DNA of 64,000 nucleotides from Halorubrum rubrum (GCF_024494685.1 NZ_JANHDM010000005.1:62001-126000); one strand, 5' to 3'; counted from the stretch's first letter, positions 17,851 to 27,020 are shown. Notes: generated from the letters alone by a model not told the origin. Made by a program: numbers and translations.

Positions 17851-18126
17851 GGGGAGACGACACCGTCGGACTCTTCGCTCAGTACAGGGGATTCATAGAC
17901 CAGAGTCGGCCTACACCTCTCTCGTTCTGTTAGGAACGCCTTACGAGATACAGAGCGTACATACAGCACAGCGGCTGCCAGTGAAGCCGAAGAGCGACGG
18001 GCTCGGGAACGCAGAGCAGCGTGAGCCCGCGGGAATTTCCGGCGTCCGAGAGACGGGGTAGCGCTTACTGACGAGCGCCGCGTAGCCTTCAAGTAGTTTT
18101 TTGATATTAAAAAGGCATCACCACGC
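17851..18126. other. intergenic region with a fragment of the dispersed element and an AT-rich promoter
   Basis: No gene seen. Positions ~17874-17890 carry CGCTCAGTACAGG, matching the outer end of the dispersed element at 60500. Positions 18095-18118 are AT-rich, with a near-palindromic TTTTT-GATATT-AAAAA, a likely promoter for the next gene. Confidence 0.4.
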
Positions 18127-18888
18127 ATGACAGATCGGGAGCCGATCGCTGTCTTCGGTAGGGACTGGAAGCCAGCCGTCTGGGGGAACGTCTTCGTGCT
18201 GTTCCTCCTTGTAACGATAGTCGCCGTATTCGTCCGCGGCCCCATCGCATCGGCACTCAAGACGGGCGAGCTCGTCGGCGTTCTCGTCGTGAGCCTCAGT
18301 TCGACGCTGTTAGCGACCATTGTCACCGCCTGGCGACACAGGAACAAAGCACCGGTCGCGTTCTACCGGGACCACGTCGCCTTCGACGGGACAGACGTCC
18401 CGTACGAGGACATCGCGGTCGCGATCCACGAGGACGCTGACGGCTCGACGGACGCGCTCGGTAACTTCGGGACGGGGCGGTTCGCGCTGTTCGTTCCCGG
18501 CGGAACGGACCTGCGGTTCGACTACGTCCAGAATCCAGGCGAGGTAGAGCGCGTTCTCGCCGACAACATCTCGGCGCCAGCCGACCAACTGGACGACGGT
18601 TCGGCGAGCGGTACCGACGAGAACGGACGGGAGTACATCACGGACCGCGGGCGGTTCTGGAACTACTGGCGTGCCGATCGGCAGTTGCCCGAAACGGCAG
18701 TCATCGACGGCGGCCTGCTCGAAACGGTACTGGAGGTCGATAGCTACAACCTCGAACTGCTGGATAGAGTCGACATGACGGATGCAGAAGGACTGAGCAA
18801 CATCGACCAGTCCGACGTGACGTTTGACGAAAATGAAAGCCCTCGCCACCACCTTGAGGAGTCAGAGTTGGAACAACCATACGAATGA
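18127..18888 (+). CDS. membrane protein with two N-terminal helices, unknown
   Basis: A 253-residue protein. Two hydrophobic helices lie at residues ~19-37 and ~45-65. After them comes a beta-rich segment (VAFYRDHVAFDGTDVPYEDIAVAI) resembling a bacterial PH-like domain, then a soluble acidic tail. Codon use is less GC-biased than in neighbouring genes and it stands next to decayed sequence, which suggests acquisition. I cannot name a function. A role as a membrane-anchored binding protein is only a guess from architecture. Confidence 0.65.
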   Translation: MTDREPIAVFGRDWKPAVWGNVFVLFLLVTIVAVFVRGPIASALKTGELVGVLVVSLSSTLLATIVTAWRHRNKAPVAFYRDHVAFDGTDVPYEDIAVAIHEDADGSTDALGNFGTGRFALFVPGGTDLRFDYVQNPGEVERVLADNISAPADQLDDGSASGTDENGREYITDRGRFWNYWRADRQLPETAVIDGGLLETVLEVDSYNLELLDRVDMTDAEGLSNIDQSDVTFDENESPRHHLEESELEQPYE

Positions 18889-19307
18889 GACATTCGATCT
18901 CGGGTAAGCGATCGTTGGTAGGCTCATAGCGCGGTTTCGAGGATCGTTTTGAGTGTTCATCACCGGGGTTGCGGCGGACTCGTTGCCGAAGGTGAAACGC
19001 TCTGAGGTAGGGTGTGAGGTTGTCCTTGGCGACGCCTCGATGTCGAGGAAAACGTGACACCACACGAGCAATGAACACCGATCTGCTTGGTCGGACATGT
19101 GCCCCTTCGTCTCGTCGCAACGAGGGCAGTCCACGCTGAAGGTCTCGTACAGAAGTGTGTTTCTTGAGGAAGTCGAACAGACGACCTGTTCACCTCACCA
19201 TCTCAGATGGTCATACTCTGCGGCGCACTCGACCTCGACGATCTCCTCTGCGTCGAGCCCAGGCTCCAGAGACACCTCGTCATACTGCTGACAGGTGCTA
19301 TGCGCTT
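18889..19307 (-). pseudogene. possible decayed gene(s), unidentified
   Basis: A lower-GC stretch with broken minus-strand frames. One piece encodes MDCPRCDETKGHMSD, a CxxC zinc-ribbon-like start (ATG 19134), and another (about 19190-19300) reads a protein-like acidic peptide, LEPGLDAEEIVEVECAAEYD, ending in a stop. The pieces do not join in one frame. It may be a relic of a mobile or zinc-finger gene. Weak evidence. Confidence 0.3.
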
Positions 19308-19445
19308 TCAGTCGTCTCGTTTGTCCGCGACTCGGTACAGCTGGAGTGCCTGGCGGATGTGATAGTTCTTTTCCGCGCCATCGGCCGCCTCGAGTGCGTC
19401 GTAGAGATGCTGGATAGCGTCGCCGTCCTGGAGGGAAGAGGACAT
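19308..19445 (-). CDS. 45-residue small protein
   Basis: A short minus-strand frame, ATG 19445 to TGA 19308. It reads MSSSLQDGDAIQHLYDALEA, then a helical stretch with AEKNYHIRQALQLY and a charged end. The composition (acidic, two amphipathic helices, balanced codons) is protein-like, and the YHIRQALQL pattern resembles small helical haloarchaeal proteins. It has no cysteine or membrane span. Function unknown. It is easy to overlook because a longer opposite-strand frame covers it. Confidence 0.55.
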   Translation of the reverse strand: MSSSLQDGDAIQHLYDALEAADGAEKNYHIRQALQLYRVADKRDD

Positions 19446-19520
19446 ACGCGGCGATACGTGCTCGTCACAATAAAGATGACTTTCTGATAGAACGCGCGCG
19501 CTGAATACAGGGTGAGTCTC

Positions 19521-20012
19521 TCAGAGGAACCGTTCATCAGCCTGCTTCGATTGGATCGTTGACTTCGATGCGTTGATCCACCCCGTGTCTGTATTATCGG
19601 GAACATCGAAGTCAGGAACGAACGGTTTGATATCCAGCAGCGGCGTCCGATCAACGACGTCGATTCCGCGAACAATCACTTCGTGACCTGTGACGGAATC
19701 AACCTCGACAGTGGAGAGGCCGATCTGATTCGGACGTTGTGGTGCCCGCGTAGCAAAGACGCCCCTTGTTTCCTCATCAAGAAACGGCTCAACCTCCACG
19801 GGAGCGATGTCGGCAGCTGCGTGAAAGTGATACAGCAAGATACAGTGAGAAAACCCGTCCAGATCCTGTAATCCCTCCGCGTATGACTCGTCTATCTCGA
19901 CAGTACCCTCTACGTCATCCGCTCCGGTCGGTTGAATCGGCATTCCGTCCGGCGATTCGAATGGCGTCCGGATAACGCCAATTGACTCGTATTGGAACTG
20001 CTCTTCAGACAC
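19521..20012 (-). CDS. trmO: tRNA (N6-threonylcarbamoyladenosine37-N6)-methyltransferase, TrmO family
   Basis: A 163-residue protein of the TrmO/YaeB family, which methylates t6A37 of tRNA with SAM. Diagnostic segments are the opening IGVIRTPF, GLQDLDGFSHCILLYHFH, and the ATRAPQRPNQIGLSTVEV loop with RPNxIGLS. The DIKPFVPDFD block near the C terminus is also typical. Some archaeal members may have other substrates. Codon use is less GC-rich than the core genes. Start ATG 20012. It has no operon partner; positions 20013-20221 contain nothing recognisable. Confidence 0.85.
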   Translation of the reverse strand: MSEEQFQYESIGVIRTPFESPDGMPIQPTGADDVEGTVEIDESYAEGLQDLDGFSHCILLYHFHAAADIAPVEVEPFLDEETRGVFATRAPQRPNQIGLSTVEVDSVTGHEVIVRGIDVVDRTPLLDIKPFVPDFDVPDNTDTGWINASKSTIQSKQADERFL

Positions 20013-20221
20013 GTTACTCCTTCAGTCCTCGAATATGAAAGCAGTGTCGTGACCGATACGCGCTCTGTATCTCGCACGGTTATCGGAACATCCCTCTGAG
20101 CTGGTAGAATTCTGGACGGTCAATACGCGGACAGGATCGACGGGACGTTTCACGCGAGAACTAGAACGCGGGATCGCCTCGGAGCCGCTGCCTTCATCCG
20201 CGGAGGTCGACCGCTACCTCC

Positions 20222-21382
20222 CTACTGGTACGCCTGCATCCCGGTGAGGTCCTCGCCGAGGATGAGCGTGTGGATGTCGTGGGTTCCCTCGTAGGTGTAG
20301 ACGGTCTCCATGTTCGTCATGTGCCGCATCGGGGAGTAGTCGGCCGTGATCCCGTTGCCGCCGAGCATCTCGCGGGCGATCCGCGACTGGTCGCGGGCCA
20401 TCCGGACGTTGTTGCGCTTGGCCATCGAGACGTGTTGCGGGCGCATCTCGCCCGCCTCCTTGAGCTCGGCGAGCCGGTGGGCGAGCAGCTGGGCGAGCGT
20501 GATCTGGGTCGCCATCTCCGCGAGCTTGCGCTGCTGGAGCTGGAAGCCGCCGATGGGCTTCCCGAACTGTTCGCGGTCGGTGGCGTACTCGCGGGCGGTC
20601 TCGAAGCAGTCCTGGGCCGCGCCGACCGCGCCCCACGCGATGCCGTAGCGTGCCTGGGTCAGACACGACAGCGGGCCCTTCATGCCGGAGACGCCCGGCA
20701 GGCGGTTCTCCTCGGGGATCCGGGCGTCCTGGAGCGCGATCTCGCCGGTGATCGACGCGCGGAGGCTGAGCTTCTCGTCGATCTTGTTGGTCGTCACGCC
20801 GTCGCGGTCGGTCTCGACGAGGAACCCGCGGACCGGGTCGTCCTCCTCGCTCTTGTCGCGCGCCCAGACGACGGCGACGTCCGAGATGGGGGAGTTCGTG
20901 ATCCACGTCTTCGAGCCGTTCAGGACGTACTCGTCGCCGTCCTTCTCTGCGCGCGTCTCCATCGCCGAGGGGTTCGACCCGTGTTCGGGCTCGGTCAGGC
21001 CGAAACAGCCGACGGCCTCGCCCTCGCCGAGGGCGGGGAGCCACTCCTCCTTCTGCTCGTCGCTGCCGAACGCGTGGATCGGGTACATCACGAGCGCGCC
21101 CTGGACGCTCGCCATCGATCGGAGTCCCGAGTCACACGCCTCCAGTTCGCGCATCAGGAGGCCGTAGGAGGTCTCGCTGACGCCCGGCAGGCCGTACCCC
21201 TCGAGGTTCGGCGCGTAAAACCCCATCTCGCCCATCTTGGGGATGATCTCCGTCGGGAAGGTCCCCTCGATCCAGTGTTCTCCCATGTCGTCGATCTCCC
21301 CCTCGACGAACGACCGCGCCGAGTCGACGAGCAGCCGTTCCTCCTGGGAGAGCGACGCCTCCAAATCGAAATAATCGATCAT
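20222..21382 (-). CDS. acyl-CoA dehydrogenase (glutaryl-CoA dehydrogenase-like)
   Basis: A 386-residue FAD-dependent acyl-CoA dehydrogenase. Conserved segments are CFGLTEPEHGSNP, KTWITNSPISDV, and the C-terminal TYEGTHDIHTLILG. Glu365 of TYEGT is the catalytic base position, and this ending closely resembles glutaryl-CoA dehydrogenases. It probably oxidises a short-chain acyl-CoA and passes electrons to ETF. Decarboxylating activity cannot be decided without an alignment of the glutarate-binding residues. Start ATG 21382. The gene is alone on its transcript and followed by the enolase-superfamily pair on the same strand. Confidence 0.88.
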   Translation of the reverse strand: MIDYFDLEASLSQEERLLVDSARSFVEGEIDDMGEHWIEGTFPTEIIPKMGEMGFYAPNLEGYGLPGVSETSYGLLMRELEACDSGLRSMASVQGALVMYPIHAFGSDEQKEEWLPALGEGEAVGCFGLTEPEHGSNPSAMETRAEKDGDEYVLNGSKTWITNSPISDVAVVWARDKSEEDDPVRGFLVETDRDGVTTNKIDEKLSLRASITGEIALQDARIPEENRLPGVSGMKGPLSCLTQARYGIAWGAVGAAQDCFETAREYATDREQFGKPIGGFQLQQRKLAEMATQITLAQLLAHRLAELKEAGEMRPQHVSMAKRNNVRMARDQSRIAREMLGGNGITADYSPMRHMTNMETVYTYEGTHDIHTLILGEDLTGMQAYQ

Positions 21383-21520
21383 GTACGGGGGTACGTATCC
21401 ACGAATAAATAACCCTCCGGGACGGCGCGGCCGCGGTCGATGCCTCGGAGTCGGATCCCGACGATCCCCTCCGGTGACGATCCGGCGACTGCGGCCGCGT
21501 TTCGACGGGTACTGCCGGGA

Positions 21521-22738
21521 TCAGAACCCGGTCGTTCCCTCGAGGAGGTGCTCGTCGACGACGTCCGTGTCGAGTTCGATCCCGAGCCCCGGCGTTTCCG
21601 GAACCGCGATCCGGCCGTCCTCGATGAGCGGCTCCTCGCGGACCACGAGATCGTCCCACCAGTCGACCTCGAGCGCGTGGTACTCCAGGAGGTCGAAGTT
21701 CGGGGTCGCCGCGCCGAGGTGGACGCACGCCATCGTCCCCACCGGGCTACAGACGTTGTGCGGCGACATCGGCATGTAGTTCTCCTCGGCGCGGTCCGCG
21801 ATCCGCATCGTCTCGTGGAGCCCGCCCACGGTCGTCGGGTCGGGCGTGACGACGTCGACGCCGTGGTCGTAGATCAGGTCCGACAGCTCGAACACGCGGA
21901 ACCGGTTCTCGCCGGTCGCGACCGGCGTCCGCGTCGCCTTCGTCACCTCCTTTTGTGCCGACATGTTCTCCGGCGGGACGAGGTCCTCGAGCCACATCAG
22001 ATCGAACTCCTCCAGCTCGTGTGCCAACCGCTTCGCGCTCTCGACGGAGTAGTCCCAGTGACAATCGAACGCGAGGTCGACGTCGTAGCCGATCTCCGCG
22101 CGAACCGCCTCGACGATCTCCCGTTTCTCGCGGATCGCCGCGTTCGTCAGCCGGCCGTTGTACGGGTCGTTCTCGTTGTCGGCGGGCAGGTCGAGGTCGA
22201 ACTTCAGCGCCGAAAAGCCCATGTCGACGACGCGCGCGGCCTCCGCGGCGTACGCCTCCGGGGAGTACGCCTCGGCCTCCGCGTACGCCGTCGCGCCGTC
22301 CTCGACCGCGTACGCCTCGCCGGCGTGACAGTCGCAGTAGATCCGAACCTCGTCGCGGTACTTCGACCCGAGGAGCTGGTAGACGGGGAGGCCGAGGATC
22401 TTCCCGGCGGCGTCCAAGAGGGCGATCTCGATGCCGGACGCGGCGGTGACGACCTTCCCCGTGGTACCCCCGTGGCCCGACATCTCCTGGAAGATATAGC
22501 GGACGAGCCGCTCCACGTCGAGCGGGTTCTCGCCGACCAGAAAGCGGTTCGTGTACTCGACGATCTCCGGGATCCCGCCGCCGCGGTACGACTCGCCGAT
22601 CCCCGTGACGCCGGCGTCGGTCTCGACCTTGATCAGGTTCCACTCGAAGTTGCCCTCGACGACGCAGGCGTCGATGCTCGTGATCGCCACGTCCCGGTCC
22701 GCGTCGCGGACGTCGATCCGATCCGAGTAGTCCCTCAT
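21521..22738 (-). CDS. sugar-acid dehydratase of the enolase superfamily (xylonate/gluconate/galactonate dehydratase type)
   Basis: A 405-residue protein of the mandelate racemase/muconate lactonising group. N-terminal capping domain, then the barrel with the KFD base motif (SALKFDLDLP), metal ligands in AFDCHWDYS, WLEDLVPPEN and GENRFR, and the C-terminal SPHNVCSPVGT His loop. The start MRDYSDRIDVRDADRDVAIT and overall pattern resemble, from memory, the haloarchaeal xylonate dehydratase family. It would dehydrate an aldonic acid to a 2-keto-3-deoxy acid. ATG 22738 overlaps the stop of the upstream gene by four bases. The substrate is not determined. Confidence 0.85.
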   Translation of the reverse strand: MRDYSDRIDVRDADRDVAITSIDACVVEGNFEWNLIKVETDAGVTGIGESYRGGGIPEIVEYTNRFLVGENPLDVERLVRYIFQEMSGHGGTTGKVVTAASGIEIALLDAAGKILGLPVYQLLGSKYRDEVRIYCDCHAGEAYAVEDGATAYAEAEAYSPEAYAAEAARVVDMGFSALKFDLDLPADNENDPYNGRLTNAAIREKREIVEAVRAEIGYDVDLAFDCHWDYSVESAKRLAHELEEFDLMWLEDLVPPENMSAQKEVTKATRTPVATGENRFRVFELSDLIYDHGVDVVTPDPTTVGGLHETMRIADRAEENYMPMSPHNVCSPVGTMACVHLGAATPNFDLLEYHALEVDWWDDLVVREEPLIEDGRIAVPETPGLGIELDTDVVDEHLLEGTTGF

Positions 22739-23841
22739 GCGCTGAACTCCTCCAGGGCGTCCTCGTCCAGGGTCACGCCGTGGCCCGGCTCCTCGGGCAT
22801 CGCGATCCGGCCGTCGTCGTCGGGCGCGAGCGGCTCCGCGACGACGTCGTCGAACGCCTTCACGTCCATGTCGCGGTAGAAGTACTCGATCCAGAGGCCG
22901 TTGTCGATCGCCCCGAGAAGCGAGGTGTGAATGTTCCAGTTGTAGTGGGGCGCGATCGGCACGTCGTAGGTCGCGGCGTAGTTCGCGATCCGGAGCCACT
23001 CCGTGATCCCGCCGCAGACGGTCACGTCCGGCTGGAGGATCGTCGCCGCGCCCGTGTCGTTGAGCCGCGCGAAGTTGTGACGGGTCCCCTCCAGTTCGCC
23101 GGTGGCGACCGGGTAGTCGATGGCGTCGTTCACCTCGGCCATCGTCTCCACGCGGTCGATCATCACCGGCTCCTCGATGAAGTACGGGTCGTACGGTTCG
23201 AACGCCCGACAGGCGCGGACCGCCTCGGTCGTCGACTCCCAGACCCCGTTGGCGTCGAGGAGCAGCGTCGTCTCCGACCCCACCTCGTCGCGGACGGCGG
23301 CGACGCGCTCGACCTCCTCGTCCACGGAGAGGCGGCCGACCTTCATCTTCACGACCTCGTGGCCCTCCTCGACGTAGCGGCGCACCTCCCCGCGCAACGC
23401 CTCGTGGCCCTTCTCGTCGCGGTAGTACCCCCCACTGCCGTAGGAGGGAACGGACTCGCTGTTTCCCCCGAGCAGCTTGTACAGCGGCTGGTCGGCGGCC
23501 TTCGCCTTCAGGTCCCAGAGCGCCATGTCGACGGTGGAGATGGCGCGTAACATGACACCCATCCGCCCGATCTGGACGTTGCCGTCGTACATCTCGCGCC
23601 AGAGGCGGGTCGTGTCGCGCGGGTCCTCGCCGAGGACGATCGGTTCGAGCATCGACTCGACCGCGTCGGCGACGAGGTGGGCACCCTCGTATCCCAGCGA
23701 GTAGCCGACTCCTTCGAGGCCGTCGGCGGTTCGAACGTACGTTATGGCGTGGTCCCGGTACGTGAGCGTCCGGTTGGAGAAGGAGACGGGCGACTCCAAC
23801 GGGAGCTCGATCGGGAACGACTCGACCTGTGTGATCTCCAT
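22735..23841 (-). CDS. mandelate racemase/muconate lactonizing enzyme family protein
   Basis: A 368-residue enolase-superfamily enzyme distinct from its neighbour. The barrel carries a KMK motif (VVKMKVGRL), metal ligands in LLLDANGVWE, FIEEPV and TGELEG, the Asp of LQPDVTVCGG, and the His of PHYNWNIH. Lys plus a His/Asp dyad is the pattern of the mandelate-racemase subgroup, which covers racemases and acid-sugar dehydratases. It is the first gene of a two-gene unit with the dehydratase-type enzyme (ATGA overlap). The pair may process two epimers of one substrate, which is an inference. Confidence 0.85.
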   Translation of the reverse strand: MEITQVESFPIELPLESPVSFSNRTLTYRDHAITYVRTADGLEGVGYSLGYEGAHLVADAVESMLEPIVLGEDPRDTTRLWREMYDGNVQIGRMGVMLRAISTVDMALWDLKAKAADQPLYKLLGGNSESVPSYGSGGYYRDEKGHEALRGEVRRYVEEGHEVVKMKVGRLSVDEEVERVAAVRDEVGSETTLLLDANGVWESTTEAVRACRAFEPYDPYFIEEPVMIDRVETMAEVNDAIDYPVATGELEGTRHNFARLNDTGAATILQPDVTVCGGITEWLRIANYAATYDVPIAPHYNWNIHTSLLGAIDNGLWIEYFYRDMDVKAFDDVVAEPLAPDDDGRIAMPEEPGHGVTLDEDALEEFSA

Positions 23842-24096
23842 GTGTGAGCGGCTAATCGTGTTCGTAAATAACTCGTCATACGGGCAATATACACGTTACA
23901 GACCACGGACACCTCCTCGAACGTCGTGGGCGATCCCTCGACCCGATCCGTTCCTCGATCGTACCCCGGTTTCGTGCTATTGATCGCGGTTTCTGGGGAC
24001 GAACCGGCCGGTAGAACTCGTTTGCTTATAAAACGGATGTTTCGGGGGAGCGTTGGATGGATAGAAGCGGATCGTTGCTGGGGCGGTGACCATCTT
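23842..24096. promoter_or_regulatory. intergenic region with TATA-like elements
   Basis: No gene found. A likely promoter for the minus-strand pair lies near 23855-23880. A second strong TATA-like box, CTTATAAAAC (around 24024), faces the dispersed element to its right and could drive a noncoding transcript across it. Function not known. Confidence 0.35.
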
Positions 24097-24375
24097 CAAA
24101 GCCCCAGTCGCGAGGGCTCGTGCGACTCGCTGTGCGCTTCGGTCGCTCGCGGTGCTCGCTCCCTCAGTGCTTGCTTCGTCGGACTTCGCCCTCGCGACTG
24201 CCCCTTTGAGTCCCGCCTAACCGCTCCGCAACCGCACCTCACGCCTCCCCAACCTCGCGGTTCGCACTCTCCGAGTGCTCACCGCGTCCCTCGCGGGCTC
24301 CTCGCGGCCCGGCGGGCCGCTCGGAGGCGCGCCACCACAATCGATCACTCCTTCGCCTGTACCGAGATCGGCGTG
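24097..24375 (+). repeat. dispersed structured element, copy 1
   Basis: A noncoding element nearly 280 bases long that recurs inverted at 60500-60872, with a partial copy at 44318-44450. The left part forms a long imperfect stem: AGTCGCGAGGGC (24106-24117) pairs with GCCCTCGCGACT (24188-24199), with CAAAG/CTTTG outside a 4x4 internal loop. The right end reads CTTCGCCTGTACCGAG. It could be a MITE-like element, an RNA gene or an extragenic palindrome; sequence alone does not decide. Confidence 0.7.
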
Positions 24376-24429
24376 TAAACGAGCACCATCCTCGATCAGT
24401 ATATCCCCTTCCGTCACGAGCCCCCACAC

Positions 24430-25731
24430 ATGGAGTTTCCCGACCGCAGCGACGTCGACCACCTCATCGACGCACAGCCGCTCCCGGCGTTCGCGCGGGT
24501 CCGATACGAGCCGCCGAGCGAGACGCTCGCGGACCCGGTCGGCACGGCCAGATCGGAACTGGACCGGCTCGACGTCGACGGGTTGGAGCCGGGCGACACC
24601 GTCGCGATCGGCGTCGGCAGCCGGGGGATAGACCGGATCGACGAGGTCGCCGCCGCGGCCGTCGACTGGGCGGAGGCGAGGGGGTACGACCCCGTCGTCG
24701 TGCCCGCGATGGGGAGCCACGGCGGGGCGACGCCGGAGGGCCAACGGGAGGTGCTCGGGGCGCTCGGGATGGACGAGGAGAGCGTCGGTGCCCCCATCGA
24801 CGCCCGGATGGACGCGGAGGCGCTGGAGACGGTGACCGTCGGCGACACCGACGTCCCGGTGTACTTCTCGACGGCGGCGCTCTCGGCCGACGCGGTCGTC
24901 GTGGTGAATCGCGTGAAGGCACACACCAACTTCAGCGGGCCGATCGAGAGCGGGCTCGCGAAGATGACCGTCGTCGGCCTCGGCAAACAGCGCGGCGCGA
25001 AGTCGTTCCACTCGACGGCCATCGCGGAGGGGTACGTCGAGACGCTGACGGCCGCGCTCGACGTCATCGAGGAGGCGGTTCCGCTGCTCGGCGGACTCGC
25101 ACTCGTCGAGAACTTCGACGAGGAGCTCTCCCACGTCGAGGCCGTCCCGGCGGGGTCGTTCCTCGAGCGGGAGCCGGAGCTTTTGGAACGCGCCTACGAG
25201 GAGATGGCGACGCTGCCGGTCGAGGAGATCGATCTCCTCGTCGTCGACGAGATCGGCAAGGAGATCTCGGGAGCGGGAATGGACACGAACGTGATCGGCC
25301 GCTACCGCGTCCTCAACGCGCCCGACCCGGAGACGCCCGACATCGACCTCATCTACGTGCGCGGACTCACCGAGGCGACGAAGGGGAACGGCAACGGGAT
25401 CGGGCTCGCGGACCTCACCCGGCGGGCGGCGATCGACCAGCTGGACGTGAAGAAGACGTACGCGAACGCGCTCACGAGCGGGTCGCTCGCGAAGTCGAAG
25501 CTCCCGGTGGTCGCGCCCGACGACGAGTTCGCGCTGCGGACCGCGCTGGCCGCCCTCGGCGGTTACGACCCCGAGACGGTTCGGATCGTCTGGATCCGGA
25601 ACACCGAGGACCTCGGCGAGCTCCACGTCTCCGAGGCGGTCGTGGGGGACCTTCCGGAGGCGGCAACGGTTCGCGAACGCGACGTGGCGGTGACCTTCGA
25701 GGACGGAACCGCCCGGATCTCCGGACCGTGA
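24430..25731 (+). CDS. LarA-like nickel-pincer-cofactor isomerase (DUF2088 family)
   Basis: A 433-residue protein of the lactate racemase (LarA) superfamily. Recognisable elements are VPAMGSHGGATPEGQ, with the His of GSHGG, and VNRVKAHTNFSGPIESGLAKMTVVGLGK, whose SGLAK lysine may correspond to the lysine that holds the nickel-pincer nucleotide, followed by KSFHS. LarA homologs racemise or epimerise 2-hydroxyacids, and this type includes sugar-acid epimerases. Cofactor genes larB, larC and larE are not in the window. Its place between enolase-family enzymes and a FAH hydrolase supports a hydroxy- or sugar-acid substrate. Residue correspondences are from memory and need an alignment. Confidence 0.78.
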   Translation: MEFPDRSDVDHLIDAQPLPAFARVRYEPPSETLADPVGTARSELDRLDVDGLEPGDTVAIGVGSRGIDRIDEVAAAAVDWAEARGYDPVVVPAMGSHGGATPEGQREVLGALGMDEESVGAPIDARMDAEALETVTVGDTDVPVYFSTAALSADAVVVVNRVKAHTNFSGPIESGLAKMTVVGLGKQRGAKSFHSTAIAEGYVETLTAALDVIEEAVPLLGGLALVENFDEELSHVEAVPAGSFLEREPELLERAYEEMATLPVEEIDLLVVDEIGKEISGAGMDTNVIGRYRVLNAPDPETPDIDLIYVRGLTEATKGNGNGIGLADLTRRAAIDQLDVKKTYANALTSGSLAKSKLPVVAPDDEFALRTALAALGGYDPETVRIVWIRNTEDLGELHVSEAVVGDLPEAATVRERDVAVTFEDGTARISGP

Positions 25732-25798
25732 GCGTCCCGAACGCGCCCAACCCACCGGGACGGTAAACGTTATCACCCGCGTCGTGTTCGGGCCTATC

Positions 25799-25852
25799 AT
25801 GGTTCGAAAGACGCGCGAGACCGCGGACGCACCGACGGGGGAGCCCCGATGA
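25799..25852 (+). CDS. possible 17-codon leader ORF upstream of the cupin gene
   Basis: ATG 25799 to TGA 25852 encodes MVRKTRETADAPTGEPR. Its stop overlaps the cupin start as ATGA, the same arrangement used elsewhere in the window for coupled genes. A TTATC-type TATA candidate lies ~30 bases upstream. It could be a real leader peptide that couples translation, or chance. Confidence 0.3.
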   Translation: MVRKTRETADAPTGEPR

Positions 25853-26196
25853 AACCGGTCGCCTTCGACGAGGCCGAGACGTACGAGCCGGACGAGGGGT
25901 GGCGGCGGGTGGCGATGGCGGGGAGCGACCAGTTCTCCTTCGAGTGGTTCGAGAAGCCGCCTGGACACAGTTCGCCGATGCACGACCACGAGAACGAGCA
26001 GGTGTGTCTCTGCCTCGAGGGCGAACTCACCGTGGCGACGGAGGACGACTCGGTCACGCTCGAAAAGAACGACTCGGTGTTGCTCGAGTCGAACGAGGCC
26101 CACCGGGTCGAGAACACGGGCGAGGAGCGCGCCGTCGGCCTCGACGTGTTCGCGCCGGGGCGATCCTTCGACTTCTGGACGGACCGGGAGGAGTGA
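25849..26196 (+). CDS. small cupin-domain protein
   Basis: A 115-residue single-domain cupin. The two conserved motifs are visible: PGHSSPMHDHENEQVCLCLEGEL (His, His and Glu metal ligands) and later SNEAHRVENTGEERAVGLDVF (third His). Such proteins bind a metal and act as isomerases, dioxygenases or sensors of sugar acids; KdgF-type members open unsaturated uronates. It is followed three bases after its stop by the FAH-family gene, so the two are one operon and probably act in the same catabolic path. Confidence 0.88.
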   Translation: MKPVAFDEAETYEPDEGWRRVAMAGSDQFSFEWFEKPPGHSSPMHDHENEQVCLCLEGELTVATEDDSVTLEKNDSVLLESNEAHRVENTGEERAVGLDVFAPGRSFDFWTDREE

Positions 26197-26198
26197 GA

Positions 26199-27020
26199 AT
26201 GAAGTACCTCGCACGCACCGCGACGGGGGAGGCGCTGCTCGGCGACGACGAGGGCTTCGTCCCGCTTGCGTCGATCGAACCCGACCTCGGGAGCGTCCGT
26301 GAGGCGCTGCCGCGAGCGGCCGACGGGACGCTCGGCGACGTCGACGACGCGACCGCCGACCGGGTCCCGGCGGCGGACCTGACGTTCGCCGCGCCGCTGG
26401 AGCGGTTCGGCAAGCTCTGGGGGATCGGATTGAATTACGAGGAGCACGCGGGCGATCTCGACGAGGACCGCCCAGCGGAGCCGGCGAGCTTCATGAAGCC
26501 CCCGACGGCCCTCACTGGACCCGGCGGCCCGATCCGGCTGCCGACGACCGACCGAAGCGACCGGGTGACCGCGGAGGCGGAACTCGGCGTCGTGATGGGA
26601 CGAACGTGCCGAAACGTCGCGAAGGCCGACGTCGACGACGTCGTCGCCGGTTATCTGCCGGTGATCGACATGACCGCGGAGGACGTCCTCCAGCGGAACC
26701 CGCGATTCCTCACGCGTGCGAAGAGCTTCGACACGTTCCTCGTTCCCGGTCCGGTCATCGTCGTGCCCGAGGAGCCGCTCGATCCGTCGTCGCTATCGGT
26801 TCGAACCGAGGTCAACGGCGAGATCGAGGCCGAAAACGAGATCCGGAACATGCTGTTTCCCCCCGCCGAGATCGTCTCGTTCCACTCGGGCGTGATGACG
26901 CTCGAGCCGGGCGACCTGTTCAGTACCGGGACTCCCGGAGCCGCGCCCATCGAACCCGGCGATCGCGTGCGCGCGGCGGTGGAGTCTATCGGATCGGTCG
27001 ACGCGCCGGTGACTCGGTAG
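26199..27020 (+). CDS. fumarylacetoacetate hydrolase-family protein
   Basis: A 273-residue FAH-family enzyme. The core begins at KLWGIGLNYEEHA, and metal ligands are in TAEAELGVVMGR (Glu and Glu) and the VIDMTAEDV block. The substrate loop and lysine region SFDTFLVPGPVIV is present, as is the C-terminal FSTGTPGAAPIEPGD. Members hydrolyse or dehydrate 2-keto-3-deoxy and 2,4-diketo-3-deoxy sugar acids, as well as fumarylacetoacetate. ATG 26199 lies three bases after the cupin stop, forming an operon. Given the neighbouring dehydratases, a 2-keto-3-deoxy acid is the most likely substrate. Confidence 0.88.
   Translation: MKYLARTATGEALLGDDEGFVPLASIEPDLGSVREALPRAADGTLGDVDDATADRVPAADLTFAAPLERFGKLWGIGLNYEEHAGDLDEDRPAEPASFMKPPTALTGPGGPIRLPTTDRSDRVTAEAELGVVMGRTCRNVAKADVDDVVAGYLPVIDMTAEDVLQRNPRFLTRAKSFDTFLVPGPVIVVPEEPLDPSSLSVRTEVNGEIEAENEIRNMLFPPAEIVSFHSGVMTLEPGDLFSTGTPGAAPIEPGDRVRAAVESIGSVDAPVTR

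Noticed and set aside
24217-26214. 665-codon minus-strand frame over the LarA-like and cupin genes
   Set aside because: Antisense shadow; the repeat element in its 3' part is noncoding and the plus-strand proteins carry the conserved motifs.
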